DNA of 64,000 nt from an uncultured Microbacteriaceae bacterium. Its GTDB lineage: Bacteria > Actinomycetota > Actinomycetes > Actinomycetales > Microbacteriaceae. Both the position numbers and the translations under genes were made by a program. The notes beneath the pieces are model-generated. The model saw nothing but the letters and a program-made list of their open reading frames with translations, was not told where the DNA came from and did not search any database. This document shows positions 41,900 to 50,619 of the stretch, piece after piece. The stretch is from contig CANKXX010000001.1 in NCBI GenBank assembly GCA_947487835.1, forward strand, positions 186,001 to 250,000, given 5' to 3'. How positions within the stretch are numbered: position 1 is the first letter of the stretch; each line of letters starts with the position of its first letter.

Positions 41900-42008
41900 A
41901 CACGCCAAGGTCTCTTCCGTCCCGGTGGATCGGGACCGCTGACCCGGGATGCTTCGATGCAGCCGTATTGACGGGTCAATCACAGACGGGAGTACTCCCC
42001 TTGATGGA
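41900..42008 (-). promoter_or_regulatory. yybP-ykoY-type manganese riboswitch upstream of terC
   Basis: On the minus strand the leader contains AAGGGGAGTACT (42002-41991), matching the conserved 5' loop GGGGAGUA, and GGAAGAGACCTTGG (41918-41905), matching the conserved 3' loop and P1 strand (GACCUU). CAAGG/CCTTG forms P1; GTCCC/GGGAC forms the hairpin before the 3' loop. The downstream gene is TerC, one of the standard targets. The ribosome-site segment GGAGTACCCC (41879-41870) can pair with GGGG-AG-TACTCC of the aptamer, which suggests an ON switch acting on translation. Confidence 0.88.
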
Positions 42009-42042
42009 AACCAGGATACCGGGCCTGCTGGGTACTCCCTGA

Positions 42043-42765
42043 GTGGTCCACCGATCCCGGAACCACGCCGTCGTGGACAAAGCAGCGCATCACGGCCACG
42101 ATGAGGACGTGGACAGCGACCTGGAGATGGTGCGTGGTGAGCTCGAGTCGGCAGCGTCGGACGTCGAGGCGGCCAAGATCCGCGGGCGGATGACCGACGG
42201 CGTGACTCAGGTCATCGGTGTCCGGATGGGCACCGTGTTCGACATCGCGAAGCGCAATGCGGGGATGCCGCTCGTCGAGGTGGAGCGCCTGCTGACGTCC
42301 GGGGTCTACGAGCTGAAGATGGTGGGGGTCAGCGTGCTCGACTTCCGGGCACGAGCGAAGGATGCCGATCGGGAAGCGCTGTACGGCGTGTGGATGCGGA
42401 ATCTCGACGCGATGAACACGTGGGACTACATCGATAGGGCCGCGCCGCGCGTCGTCGGGACATATCTTCTCGACCGACCCCGCAATGTGCTGTTCGAGCT
42501 CGCCGCGTCATCCGACCGGTGGCACCGGCGGACGGCGATCACCGCGGCGTTCTCCATCATCCGCGCGCGAGACCTCGCTGACCCGCTCGCACTCTGCGAG
42601 GTACTCGCTGCCGATCCCGAGCACCTGGTGCAGACCAACGTGGGCGTGGCGCTCCGCGAGATCGGACGTGTCGACCCCGTCGTGCTCGAGGACTTCCTCG
42701 CTCGCCGCGGGAGCGACCTGAGTGCTCACGCGCGCCGCACCGCGCGGTCCGCTCTCGGTGCGTAG
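42043..42765 (+). CDS. AlkD-like DNA alkylation-repair HEAT-repeat protein
   Basis: 240 residues, all helical, with the AlkD pattern: GVRMGTVFDIAKRNAGMPLV then EVERLLTSGVYELKMVGVSV, WMRNLDAMNTWDYIDRAAPR, FELAASSDRWHRRTAITAAF. AlkD removes N3- and N7-alkylpurines without base flipping; the key Trp/Asp/Trp positions appear at WMRNLD, WDYID and the RWHRR stretch. GTG 42043 is used; ATG 42052-type alternatives are not better. Divergent from terC by 174 bp including the riboswitch. Confidence 0.88.
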   Translation: MVHRSRNHAVVDKAAHHGHDEDVDSDLEMVRGELESAASDVEAAKIRGRMTDGVTQVIGVRMGTVFDIAKRNAGMPLVEVERLLTSGVYELKMVGVSVLDFRARAKDADREALYGVWMRNLDAMNTWDYIDRAAPRVVGTYLLDRPRNVLFELAASSDRWHRRTAITAAFSIIRARDLADPLALCEVLAADPEHLVQTNVGVALREIGRVDPVVLEDFLARRGSDLSAHARRTARSALGA

Positions 42766-42805
42766 CTCGCGGACTCCCCACGCCGATCGACCGCGGGCCC
42801 AGACG

Positions 42806-43672
42806 CTAGTGCTGGTCGAGCACCTCGCGGAGCTTGGCCGCGAAGGCCTCCGGCTGGCCGGCGTAACCGAACTCGCCACCCATGAAGCCGCCGTGGTGGC
42901 TGGGGAAGATCGTCGCCTGCTGGCCGAGCCGGTCGGCCAGGGCGATCGCACTCCGACCGGTGTAGACCTCCAGCGATTCCTCCCCGACCGCGATGACGAT
43001 GCGGGTCGGCGCCGCTCTCAGCGCCTCGAGGTCCGGTTCGTAAAGGGGCACCGCCCAGGAACGCTCCGAGAGCAGCGGGTCCTCCCGTGTGCCGTCGTCC
43101 TCCGTCGGCATCCCGAACGCGGCCGGATCGGGCGCCGGTCGGGCGAGGAACTCCTCCGTGATCTCCCCCTCCCAGGAGGTCATGGCGATGAACGCGGCCA
43201 TGCCGGCGCCCCAGCCCTTGTCCTGGTACACCCGCGTGTAGGCCGCGCGGGCCTTCTGAACGGCGTGCACATCAGGGAGGACGCAGTCGATCGGCGGCTC
43301 GTGGGCTACCAGGGTCGCCACGTCGTCCGGATGTGCGGTGACCAGCGCGAGCGCGGTCACGGCGCCGCCACTGCTGGCGAGCATGTCCACCGGTCCGGCG
43401 CCGAGCGCCTCGATGAGGGCGTGGACGTCCTCGGCCTGGGTCTCGGGCTCGTTGGTGACGCCGCCGTCCTTGCGCGTGCTCCTGCCCAGGCCGCGCGGGT
43501 CGTACGTGACGACGGTGCGGTCGTCGAACAGCGCCACCTGGGCCTGAAAGCCGCTCGCATCCATCGGCTGGCCGATCATCACCAGGGGCGGGCGACCGTC
43601 CGCGGTGGGCAGAGGCCCATGGACGTCGTAGACCAGATCGACTTCCGGTAGCTCGAGCGTGTGCTGCGTCAC
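42806..43672 (-). CDS. Alpha/beta hydrolase
   Basis: 288 residues: PPLVMIGQPMDASGFQAQVA (oxyanion), VVTYDPRGLGRSTRKDGGVT, MLASSGGAVTALALVTAHPD (nucleophile elbow with ASSGG), a cap with AAFIAMTSWEGEITEEFLAR, IVIAVGEESLEVYTGRSAIA (Asp/Glu), ATIFPSHHGGFMGGEFGYAG (His). It resembles the epoxide-hydrolase/haloalkane dehalogenase-like group. GTG 43672 with GGAGG six bases before. Stands alone. Confidence 0.92.
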   Translation of the reverse strand: MTQHTLELPEVDLVYDVHGPLPTADGRPPLVMIGQPMDASGFQAQVALFDDRTVVTYDPRGLGRSTRKDGGVTNEPETQAEDVHALIEALGAGPVDMLASSGGAVTALALVTAHPDDVATLVAHEPPIDCVLPDVHAVQKARAAYTRVYQDKGWGAGMAAFIAMTSWEGEITEEFLARPAPDPAAFGMPTEDDGTREDPLLSERSWAVPLYEPDLEALRAAPTRIVIAVGEESLEVYTGRSAIALADRLGQQATIFPSHHGGFMGGEFGYAGQPEAFAAKLREVLDQH

Positions 43673-43833
43673 GTGAGGCCTCCTCCAGGATGGACCGAAC
43701 TCTCCGGATGCTACGGCCCGGAGGCGGCAGGGCGCTAGCGCCCGGCCACGTGCGGCGTCGACCCGTCACCCGCGCGGGCCGGTCGCCGCCACACCCGGGT
43801 GACCGGGCGACGGTTGACCCTGCGACCAGGAGG

Positions 43834-44691
43834 TCAGCCGAGGGCGCGGTGCTGGGCCTCGGTCATCTCCTCGTAGCCGGCTTCGAAGGTGGGGTACTCG
43901 AGGGTTCCCAGCAGCGCGAGAAGGCGGGCGCCGTCGAGGACGGTGCCGGAGGGGGCCCCGGGCTCGGTACGCGGAGGTGGCTGACGTCCGAGCCGGTGGG
44001 CGATGTAGTTGACCACATCGCCCAGGAGGGCGGGACTCTGGTCGACGGCGTGCAGGAGGCGCGGCGGTTCCGGCTCCCGGAGCATCACGTCGAGTGCGCG
44101 GGCGAGGTCGGTCTGGTGGATGCGGTTGGTCCGCCGCGTGTAGTCGACCGGGGTGCCGTCGATCACGGTGCGGAGAAGCATCTCCCGGCCGGGTCCGTAG
44201 ATTCCCGCCGGGCGGACGATGTACGCGTCGAGAAGCTCGGTGGCGAGCTTTTCGCCGTCGAGGAGAAGGCGGCCGCGCTCGGTGACCGGTGCGGGTGCGT
44301 CCTCCTCGGTGATCGGCCGTCCGTCGGTCCGTCCTTCGAAGACGCGGGTGGAGGACACGAAGATCACGCGACGGGGACGGGTCGGCAGCGCCGCGGCGAG
44401 GTTCCCGATCTTCACCAGGTAGTCGTCCGGGCGGTCGGCGCTCACGGAGAAGCCGGGGGTGAGGGTGACGACGAGTTCGTCGACGTCCGGCAGCGGCGCG
44501 GGCAGCGGGTGGCTGAGGTCGGCGGCCACGGCCGTGAAGGCCGCCGGGAGTTCGGCGGTGTTCCGGCGGAGCGCGAACACCGTCGCGCCGCTCGCCACCA
44601 GTCGCTCCCCCAGGAGCGTTCCGAGCTTGCCGCATCCGGCTATGAGGACGCGGCGCTGTGATCCCGGCTCGCCCGGTCGCGTGGTCGGCAA
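43834..44691 (-). CDS. NAD-dependent epimerase/dehydratase-type SDR
   Basis: 285 residues of the extended/atypical SDR kind: RRVLIAGCGKLGTLLGERLV (GxxGxxG), RRVIFVSSTRVFEGRTDGRP (SST), AYIVRPAGIYGPGREMLLRT. It resembles the YeeZ/SDR-like NAD(P)H-binding group, which has sugar-nucleotide-like folds but no known reaction. Start TTG 44691 with GGAGG ten bases away; other start codons in frame are worse. Monocistronic. Confidence 0.85.
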   Translation of the reverse strand: MPTTRPGEPGSQRRVLIAGCGKLGTLLGERLVASGATVFALRRNTAELPAAFTAVAADLSHPLPAPLPDVDELVVTLTPGFSVSADRPDDYLVKIGNLAAALPTRPRRVIFVSSTRVFEGRTDGRPITEEDAPAPVTERGRLLLDGEKLATELLDAYIVRPAGIYGPGREMLLRTVIDGTPVDYTRRTNRIHQTDLARALDVMLREPEPPRLLHAVDQSPALLGDVVNYIAHRLGRQPPPRTEPGAPSGTVLDGARLLALLGTLEYPTFEAGYEEMTEAQHRALG

Positions 44692-44782
44692 TGTCGTCGA
44701 ACCTCCCTGAACGGCCAGTCTACGGAGGAGTAGTACCCTCCGATGCCGGGCAGGGCCGTCACCGAAGCCGGGGACCTCGCGC

Positions 44783-45433
44783 CTAGATCCAGCCGCGTTC
44801 CTGAGCCAGGAGGACCGCCTGCTGCCGGGTCTCGACCGCGAGCTTGGCGAGGATCGCCGAGACATGGTTGCGGACGGTGCCGGGAGCGAGCGCGAGCTCG
44901 CGGGCGATCTGGGCGGTCGTCTCTCCGCGACGCCCCACCCTGAGCACATCGAGTTCGCGATCGGTCAGGGGACAGCGTTCATCGCTCAGCGCATCCGCCG
45001 CGATCTCGGGATCCACGTACCGGGCTCCCGCGGCTACTCGCCGGATGACGGCCGCCACCTCGCGGGCGTCGCGGCTCTTCGGCAGGAAGCCCGCAACCCC
45101 TGCCGCGAGTGCACGCCGCAGTACCCCTGGGCGGGCGTGCCGGGTGACCACCACGCACCGGGCGGAGATCGTGCGCCGCAGGCGCGCGGCGACCTCGACC
45201 CCGTCGAGGCCGGGCATCTCGAGATCGAGCAGACAGACGTCGGGGTGCAGCTTCTCGGCCGCGGCGACGGCCTGCTCGCCGTCGGCGCACTCCGCGATGA
45301 CATCGATATCGCCCTCCAGGCGGAGGAGGGCCGCCAGCGCCGAGCGGATCATCGCCTCGTCGTCGGCGAGCAGCACGCGGATGCGACGGGACGCGGCAGT
45401 TGCAGCGCCGTCCGAGCTCGTCCCGGTGCTCAT
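44783..45433 (-). CDS. NarL/LuxR-family response regulator
   Basis: 216 residues. Receiver domain: IRVLLADDEAMIRSALAALL (Asp pair), VCLLDLEMPGLDGVEVAARL (phosphoacceptor Asp), VVTRHARPGVLRRAL (Thr), FLPKSRDAREV (Lys). LuxR-type output: LTDRELDVLRVGRRGETTAQ, IARELALAPGTVRNHVSAIL. It overlaps the histidine kinase by four bases (ATGA, 45430-45433). Binds DNA as a dimer; the palindrome at 46706-46727 before the kinase is a probable site. Confidence 0.95.
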   Translation of the reverse strand: MSTGTSSDGAATAASRRIRVLLADDEAMIRSALAALLRLEGDIDVIAECADGEQAVAAAEKLHPDVCLLDLEMPGLDGVEVAARLRRTISARCVVVTRHARPGVLRRALAAGVAGFLPKSRDAREVAAVIRRVAAGARYVDPEIAADALSDERCPLTDRELDVLRVGRRGETTAQIARELALAPGTVRNHVSAILAKLAVETRQQAVLLAQERGWI

Positions 45434-46692
45434 CCCCGGAACTCCGCGTCTGCCGGTACGGTCACGATCACGGTGAAGTCGGCCGCACCGGGAATCACCT
45501 CGAGCGATCCGCCGGCGTCGCCGACCCGCCGGGCCATGCCCTCGAGACCGGTTCCCCATCTCGTGCTTCCCGACGACGACCCGGGCGCGGGTGACGGCTG
45601 GGTGGGCGGCGCCTCGGCTGCAACGACGTCGTTGCAGATCTCGTACCGCCAGTGGTCCCCGTGCCGAGTCAGCGTCAAGCGGGCCTGCTTTCCGCCACCG
45701 TGCCGCAGCACATTGGTGGTCGTCTCGCGGATGACGGGTCCGAAGACCGACGCCGGAGCGCTGCCCGCGTCAGGGGCGACGACCGTGTCTGCCGCGATCC
45801 CCGCGGCGCGCAGCAGGTCGCGCGCGTTGGCCAGCTCGTCGGGCAGGGGAACGGAGCGGAACCGGGTCGCGAGGTCGCGGGTGCCCTGCCGCGCCTCGTC
45901 GACGCTGAGACGGGCGGCCCGCAGCTGTTCGAGGGCGGCACCGGGGTCGGCGTGCAGCAGTCGTTCCGCGAGTTCGAGCTGGAGGGCGATGACCTCCAGA
46001 TGATGTCCCTGAAGGTCGTGCACATCGGTCGCGACGTTGAGCCGCTCCTGGGTTGCCGCGAGCCGCGCCTCGGAGATGCGGGCACGGTCGAGGGCGATCA
46101 GCACGTCCCACCACCACAGGGACATCACTGTCGTCAACGGCAGGAGGATCGAGAACACACCGGCCACGTAGCGGTCCCCGACGGCCGACAGTGCCGGTTC
46201 CGGAAAGACGACGTTGACGTCGACGACCCAGAGCCCGACCAGCAGAGCAGTGACCACCAGCACCATGCGGGCCCGTACCGACCGCGGCCAGTCGAGCAAC
46301 TGCAGCGACTGGGCGAGGGGCAGCATCAGCAGCACCCAGAGACCCGAGAGCGTCCAGCCGAGCACGCCGTACGCCACGGCGACGCCCAGAGGCAGCAGGA
46401 TGCTGCGCCAATCGACCGCGGTGGCCTCGCCTGTGCGGTGCCGGTAGGCGCGCAGCAACGGGGCGGTGGAGAGGATCCAGACCAGCCCGCCGACGAGGAC
46501 GGCTATCACCGCAGCGCGGTCGAACCCTGTCTGAGCGAGCGTCGCGCCCCAGACGAGCACGACGATCAATTCGAAGAACACGATGGCAGAGACCGTGTAC
46601 AGCCAGGTCGCCGTGACGCCACGCGCCGTGACCCTGCGGATCGGCACCGACGACGCTCCTCCCACGGGGCGAGCGTCGGCCTGTTCGGTCAT
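45430..46692 (-). CDS. Sensor histidine kinase (NarX/DesK-type)
   Basis: 420 residues: about six membrane helices in the first 200 (TATWLYTVSAIVFFELIVVL ... VLLMLPLAQSLQLLDWP), HisKA_3 motif RLNVATDVHDLQGHHLEVIA (phospho-His), then an HATPase_c (TTTNVLRHGGGKQARLTLTR; TRWGTGLEGMARRVGDAGGS). Phosphorylates the NarL-type partner. No extracellular domain, so it senses a membrane-linked cue as DesK or LiaS do. Start ATG 46692, 13 bp from the palindrome. First gene of the two-gene operon. Confidence 0.94.
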   Translation of the reverse strand: MTEQADARPVGGASSVPIRRVTARGVTATWLYTVSAIVFFELIVVLVWGATLAQTGFDRAAVIAVLVGGLVWILSTAPLLRAYRHRTGEATAVDWRSILLPLGVAVAYGVLGWTLSGLWVLLMLPLAQSLQLLDWPRSVRARMVLVVTALLVGLWVVDVNVVFPEPALSAVGDRYVAGVFSILLPLTTVMSLWWWDVLIALDRARISEARLAATQERLNVATDVHDLQGHHLEVIALQLELAERLLHADPGAALEQLRAARLSVDEARQGTRDLATRFRSVPLPDELANARDLLRAAGIAADTVVAPDAGSAPASVFGPVIRETTTNVLRHGGGKQARLTLTRHGDHWRYEICNDVVAAEAPPTQPSPAPGSSSGSTRWGTGLEGMARRVGDAGGSLEVIPGAADFTVIVTVPADAEFRG

Positions 46693-46705
46693 GCCCCCAC
46701 CATAG

Positions 46706-46727
46706 ATCCGTGACAGATGTCACGGAT
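46706..46727. promoter_or_regulatory. Palindrome before the two-component operon
   Basis: ATCCGTGACA (46706-46715), GA, TGTCACGGAT (46718-46727): perfect ten-base arms. Its position 13 bp before the kinase start and the NarL-type partner suggest an autoregulatory response-regulator site. Confidence 0.7.
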
Positions 46728-46855
46728 CCGACGGGTGGAACGCACCGAAATCGGTGACACCCCGACACTGCCGGTGGCGACAGCCATGCGGTGGGCTGGG
46801 TATCACAGCGGCGAGGTCGACCAGTCCTCCCCCGTAATCGACAGGAGCAACTGTC

Positions 46856-47431
46856 ATGGATCTGATCACACGTTTCCAAGAGCTGGCGGCACAGGTGCCC
46901 GAGGTCCTCCAGCCCCTCATCATCGCCCTCGCCGGGGCGGTTCCGTTCATCGAGGGCGAGGGGGCGGCAGCGATCGGGATCGTGGGCGGGCTCCACCCCG
47001 CGGTGGCCATCGCGGCGGGCGCGATCGGCAACTTCCTCTGCGTCGCCGTGCTCGTGGTCGCGAGCTCGAGTGCTCGATCCGCGATCGTCTCCCGGCGTCG
47101 CCGAACGATGGCCGGCCGGCAGAGCGTGCTCGTCGGTGATGGACGCGGAGGAGCGGCCACGTCGGTCATCACCGACCCCGTCACCGAGAACGACGAGCCC
47201 GGCAGGACCTCGGCTCGCAGGGCGAAGTTCCAGCGCGCTCTCGATCGCTACGGCGTGCCCGGCGTGAGCCTGCTGGGTCCGCTGCTGCTGCCCACCCAGT
47301 TCACCGCCACCATGCTCGCGAGCGCCGGAGTGAGCAAGGCACGGGTGCTGTTCTGGCAGGGGCTCGCGATCATCGCGTGGACCACCCTCATCGGAGTCGC
47401 GATCGGAGGCGTGACGCACGCCGTCGCCTAG
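46856..47431 (+). CDS. Small multidrug export protein family (Sm_multidrug_ex)
   Basis: 191 residues with several membrane helices: LIIALAGAVPFIEGEGAAAI followed by GIVGGLHPAVAIAAGAIGNF, a cytosolic loop (RRRRTMAGRQSVLVGDGRGG), RYGVPGVSLLGPLLLPTQFT and ATMLASAGVSKARVLFWQGL. The E-G-E/P-F-I-E repeat elements match the small multidrug export family, whose transport role is named rather than proven. ATG 46856 follows a good purine stretch. It starts on the far side of the palindrome from the kinase and may be under the two-component system. Confidence 0.88.
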   Translation: MDLITRFQELAAQVPEVLQPLIIALAGAVPFIEGEGAAAIGIVGGLHPAVAIAAGAIGNFLCVAVLVVASSSARSAIVSRRRRTMAGRQSVLVGDGRGGAATSVITDPVTENDEPGRTSARRAKFQRALDRYGVPGVSLLGPLLLPTQFTATMLASAGVSKARVLFWQGLAIIAWTTLIGVAIGGVTHAVA

Positions 47432-47490
47432 GCGTTGTCACTTCCCTCTCCCGCCGTGTGTGGTGAGGCGGAGCCCGGCGACCGAGCGGC

Positions 47491-47688
47491 CTACGGGTGC
47501 TGGGTCGCCTTCCGCCGTCGCCGCCGGAGCTCCCGGTACCACGCCCACCCGATGCGAAGCGCGAGGATGATCGCCGCCGCGACGAGCGCGACCGTCAGGT
47601 CGAAGTCGCCACCGAGAAGCTGGAACACCCCGATCACCGCCAGGTACATCGCCCCGGTCAACGCTCCGTCTCGCAGGCTCCTTCGCAT
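47491..47688 (-). CDS. Small membrane protein
   Basis: 65 residues with two hydrophobic helices (GALTGAMYLAVIGVFQLLG; LTVALVAAAIILALRIGWAW) and a basic end YRELRRRRRKATQ. No family recognised. Convergent with the multidrug-export-family gene. Clean membrane topology supports it being real. Confidence 0.6.
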   Translation of the reverse strand: MRRSLRDGALTGAMYLAVIGVFQLLGGDFDLTVALVAAAIILALRIGWAWYRELRRRRRKATQHP

Positions 47689-47826
47689 AGGTCACCGTCC
47701 CACTGCGGGACGGGCGGGCGCAACACAGAAAGGGCGCTCGCGGGTGTAGCCAATCGCTCGGGCATGAGGAAGGCGGCGGCGACTCACCGGAACGCTCGAG
47801 GAGCAGTGTCGCCGATGCCCTTCGTG

Positions 47827-48441
47827 TCAGCCTCCCTGTCGGCTGTGGTCGAGTCGACGCGCCTGCTCCTGCAGGAAGCGCGTGACATCCGCCACCATCG
47901 GCGACGGAACCTTGTGCCCCACGCCGGTGTAGATCCGCTCCTTCAGGGTGCTGTGCGTGGGCAGGAACTCACTTAGACGCCGAACGTCGTCGGCGGCGAT
48001 CACCTCGTCCTCATCGCCACGGCACCAGAGCACGGGCGGGCGGAGGCGGGTCAACTTCGCGTCGCCGCGTTCACCGTCGAAGGTCGTGAAGCCCGCTAAC
48101 GCGACCACGAAGGCTATCCGGTCGGGTGCGCGCCGCAGCGCGTGAAGGGCCGTCGCCGCCCCCTGCGAGAACCCCACGATCCCGACGGGCGCGCGCTCAG
48201 CCTCTCGCTCGATCCAATCGAGAACGTGATCGGCGGCTGGCGCGACGTCGGTCGACAATGGCCCGGGCAGTGACCAGTCCTGGACCTGGAACCACTGGTA
48301 GCGCCCGTTCAGCGGCACGGGGCCCTGCAGCGCCACGGTCCGCCAATCGCTGGGAACGGCCTCCATGATCTGCGGGAGGTCCCCCGCGAGTCCGCCACGA
48401 CCATGCAGCACGAGCAGGGTCCGGCGCACCCGTCCACTCAT
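47827..48441 (-). CDS. Phospholipase/carboxylesterase-type alpha/beta hydrolase
   Basis: 204 residues: RRTLLVLHGRGGLAGDLPQI (oxyanion), PVGIVGFSQGAATALHALRR (nucleophile Ser in GFSQGAA), PPVLWCRGDEDEVIAADDVR (Asp), IYTGVGHKVPSPMVADVTRF (His). This is the acyl-protein thioesterase/YpfH-like group. Start ATG 48441; a longer GTG start at 48486 is possible. Monocistronic. Confidence 0.88.
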   Translation of the reverse strand: MSGRVRRTLLVLHGRGGLAGDLPQIMEAVPSDWRTVALQGPVPLNGRYQWFQVQDWSLPGPLSTDVAPAADHVLDWIEREAERAPVGIVGFSQGAATALHALRRAPDRIAFVVALAGFTTFDGERGDAKLTRLRPPVLWCRGDEDEVIAADDVRRLSEFLPTHSTLKERIYTGVGHKVPSPMVADVTRFLQEQARRLDHSRQGG

Positions 48442-48553
48442 GATCGAAGCCTGCACCTCGGGGAGGGAAATCGGTAGCTCACACAATAGGGAGCCAGCCG
48501 AGCCGGCCGGCGCACCGAGTCCGCCGGGCAGCGGACCGGGCTAGGTTGCAGCT

Positions 48554-49558
48554 ATGCCTGTGACGTGGGCTTCGGCGTTGAGCTGGCGGCTCGGTCGCCA
48601 GTACCTCGACGAGCGTGCCGCCGAATCGGTGCGGGCGGTCGTCGACCGACTCGTCGCGGTGCCGGCGTGGTCAGGGGATGCCGGGGCGGCGATCCGCGTG
48701 CGACTCGACGCCCCGGAGGAGGACGCGGTCGCCGCTGCGATCGCGGCGGGCGGCGTCTTCGTGACCTACGCGTTCCGCGGGGCGACGCATCTGATGACGA
48801 CGTCGTCGGCTTCGGTGCACCTCGCCATCCGTTGCGCCGGCCGGCAGTGGGAACTCCCGAGCTGGCGGAAGCACTACGGTCTCGAACCGCAGGACTGGAC
48901 CCGATTGCGAGCGACCGTGCGGGAGGCGCTCCGCGGCGGACCCCTCACGCAGCACGAGTTGGCCTCGGCCGTCGCGGAGGATCCCGCGTACCGGCACCTT
49001 TTTCCGGCGTTCACCGACAGATCCCAGACCCTCCTCAAGCCCTTCGGCTGGCAGGGTGACCTGTGCTTCGGTCCCTCGCACGGCGCTCCAACTTTCCGGC
49101 TGCTCGAGTCCGTTCCCGGCTGGGCCGGCATCGCGGAACTCGACGACGCCGGCCCGCGAGCGATCCGCGCGTACCTCGGGGCCTACGGGCCCGCCACACC
49201 GGATCGGATCCACTACTGGCTCGGCGAGGGGCTGAGCGCGGGACGGAAGCGCATCGCGCGATGGATCGACCAGATGGCCGACGAGCTGGCGGTGCTCTCC
49301 ATCGAGGGAGCCGAGGTGCTGTGTCGTACCGAGGACGCCGACGCCATCGGCAGTGCGCAGGAGTCCGACCGGGTCGTACTCCTTCCGGGTCTCGATCAAT
49401 GGGTCCTCGGTGCCGGGACGGCAGACCCGTCCATTGTGCCGGCGGAGCACCGCGCCGTGGTCACCCGCGGGGCGAATCTCGCCCTGGTCGGGGGACGCGT
49501 CCGTGGCACCTGGACGTCCCACGACGGCACCACCGCGGTGCGATGGTTCGAGGACTGA
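48554..49558 (+). CDS. Winged-helix (HTH_42, AlkZ-like) protein lacking the catalytic Gln motif
   Basis: 334 residues of three tandem winged-helix domains in the pattern of AlkZ/AlkX DNA glycosylases: LSWRLGRQYLDERAAESVRA, GGVFVTYAFRGATHLMTTSS (winged region), GAYGPATPDRIHYWLGEGL, ESDRVVLLPGLDQWVLGAGT, VGGRVRGTWTSHDGTTAVRW. In glycosylases a QxQ or QxD near residue 35 is catalytic; here that place reads VAVPAWSGDAG, so excision of interstrand crosslinks is unlikely. It belongs to the common actinobacterial 'winged helix DNA-binding domain' group. Confidence 0.85.
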   Translation: MPVTWASALSWRLGRQYLDERAAESVRAVVDRLVAVPAWSGDAGAAIRVRLDAPEEDAVAAAIAAGGVFVTYAFRGATHLMTTSSASVHLAIRCAGRQWELPSWRKHYGLEPQDWTRLRATVREALRGGPLTQHELASAVAEDPAYRHLFPAFTDRSQTLLKPFGWQGDLCFGPSHGAPTFRLLESVPGWAGIAELDDAGPRAIRAYLGAYGPATPDRIHYWLGEGLSAGRKRIARWIDQMADELAVLSIEGAEVLCRTEDADAIGSAQESDRVVLLPGLDQWVLGAGTADPSIVPAEHRAVVTRGANLALVGGRVRGTWTSHDGTTAVRWFED

Positions 49559-49576
49559 AGCGCGATATCGCCCCCG

Positions 49577-50541
49577 TCAGTTCCCGGTGCTCCGGTCCCG
49601 GCGCAGTCCCGTTCCGCGGGCCGCGCAGAACGGCGCGAGTCCGTCGAGATGGTTGTGCCCGGACAGCAGGCGGACCACGCGGTCCCGCGCCTGGGCGCGC
49701 ACATCAGGTTCGGGGTGGTGCGCGTAGATCGCGATCTCCACGTACATGTCGTAGAAGTTCAGCCGGTCGCGGAGACGCTCACCGCCGAACAGCTCCGGGT
49801 ACACGTCGCGCAACCAGCCGGGAACCTCGACGAGCGTGGCCCGGTCGAGCCCCTGTTCGACGGGCGTGGGCGGGAACTCCCCCGGCCTCGCGCACCAGCG
49901 CAGGATGGTGTCGAGCTCGGCATCGGCGGGCTGAGCCAGCGCCTCGGCGAAGTCGATGAACCCGGTGACACGTCCCTGGTCCACCATGATGTTCGATCCG
50001 TGCAGGTCGCCGTGGACGAGCACCGGAACGTCGGCGCCGAACAGTGGCACCCGCTCGCGGATCCAGACGGCGATGTCATCGAGCAGGCCGGAGTCGCGCA
50101 CGTGCGGCAGCCGGGCCGCCTCGACCTGCTCGAGCACGGCTCCCACGACCGGCGGGTGATACGCGGGCCACGGTCCCCACGGAGCGCGTCGCCGAGCCAG
50201 GGCGGCAGCAGGTCCGCCGGTACCGGTACGCGGTGGAGGGCGTGCAGGGCGACGCCGAGGCTCTCGACGATATCGTGCCGCGTGATCGCGTCTGCTCCAG
50301 GCCACACCTCGTGCAGCGTCCTGCCGGGCAGGCGCTCGGAGACGTACCACGACCCGTCCGGACCGGCGCCATGGGCGACATGGCGAGCATGCGGCACGTC
50401 GCTGCCCGCGAGCAGGGCGACGACGTCCGCTTCGTGGCCGTACGCGTCGCGGGCCTCGCCATTGCTCAGCCGGACGACGTACTCGTCACCGACCCACGCG
50501 CGGCTGGTCCATCCTGCTTTCGGAACGAAGTGCCCGGTCAC
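49577..50541 (-). pseudogene. Aminoglycoside/homoserine phosphotransferase-family gene, frameshifted
   Basis: The 5' half (minus strand from 50541) reads VRLSNGEARDAYGHEADVVA, DVPHARHVAHGAGPDGSWYV then SERLPGRTLHEVWPGADAIT, LHALHRVPVPADLLPPWLGD: the APH N-lobe. About base 50170-50200 the frame changes: the remainder, in another frame, has HPPVVGAVLEQVEAARLPHV, VPVLVHGDLHGSNIMVDQGR and TGFIDFAEALAQPADAELD (catalytic HGDxxxxN and FIDF). One indel is needed to join them, so the gene is broken unless this is a sequencing error. Both halves are otherwise well conserved, so the break is recent. Confidence 0.82.
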
Positions 50542-50619
50542 CGGCAGACCGGCGGCACTCAGCGTCCTCCTGAGCAGCGGCTCGGCAGGCGGCGCGCCGG
50601 GGGAAGGTGCAGATCGGTC

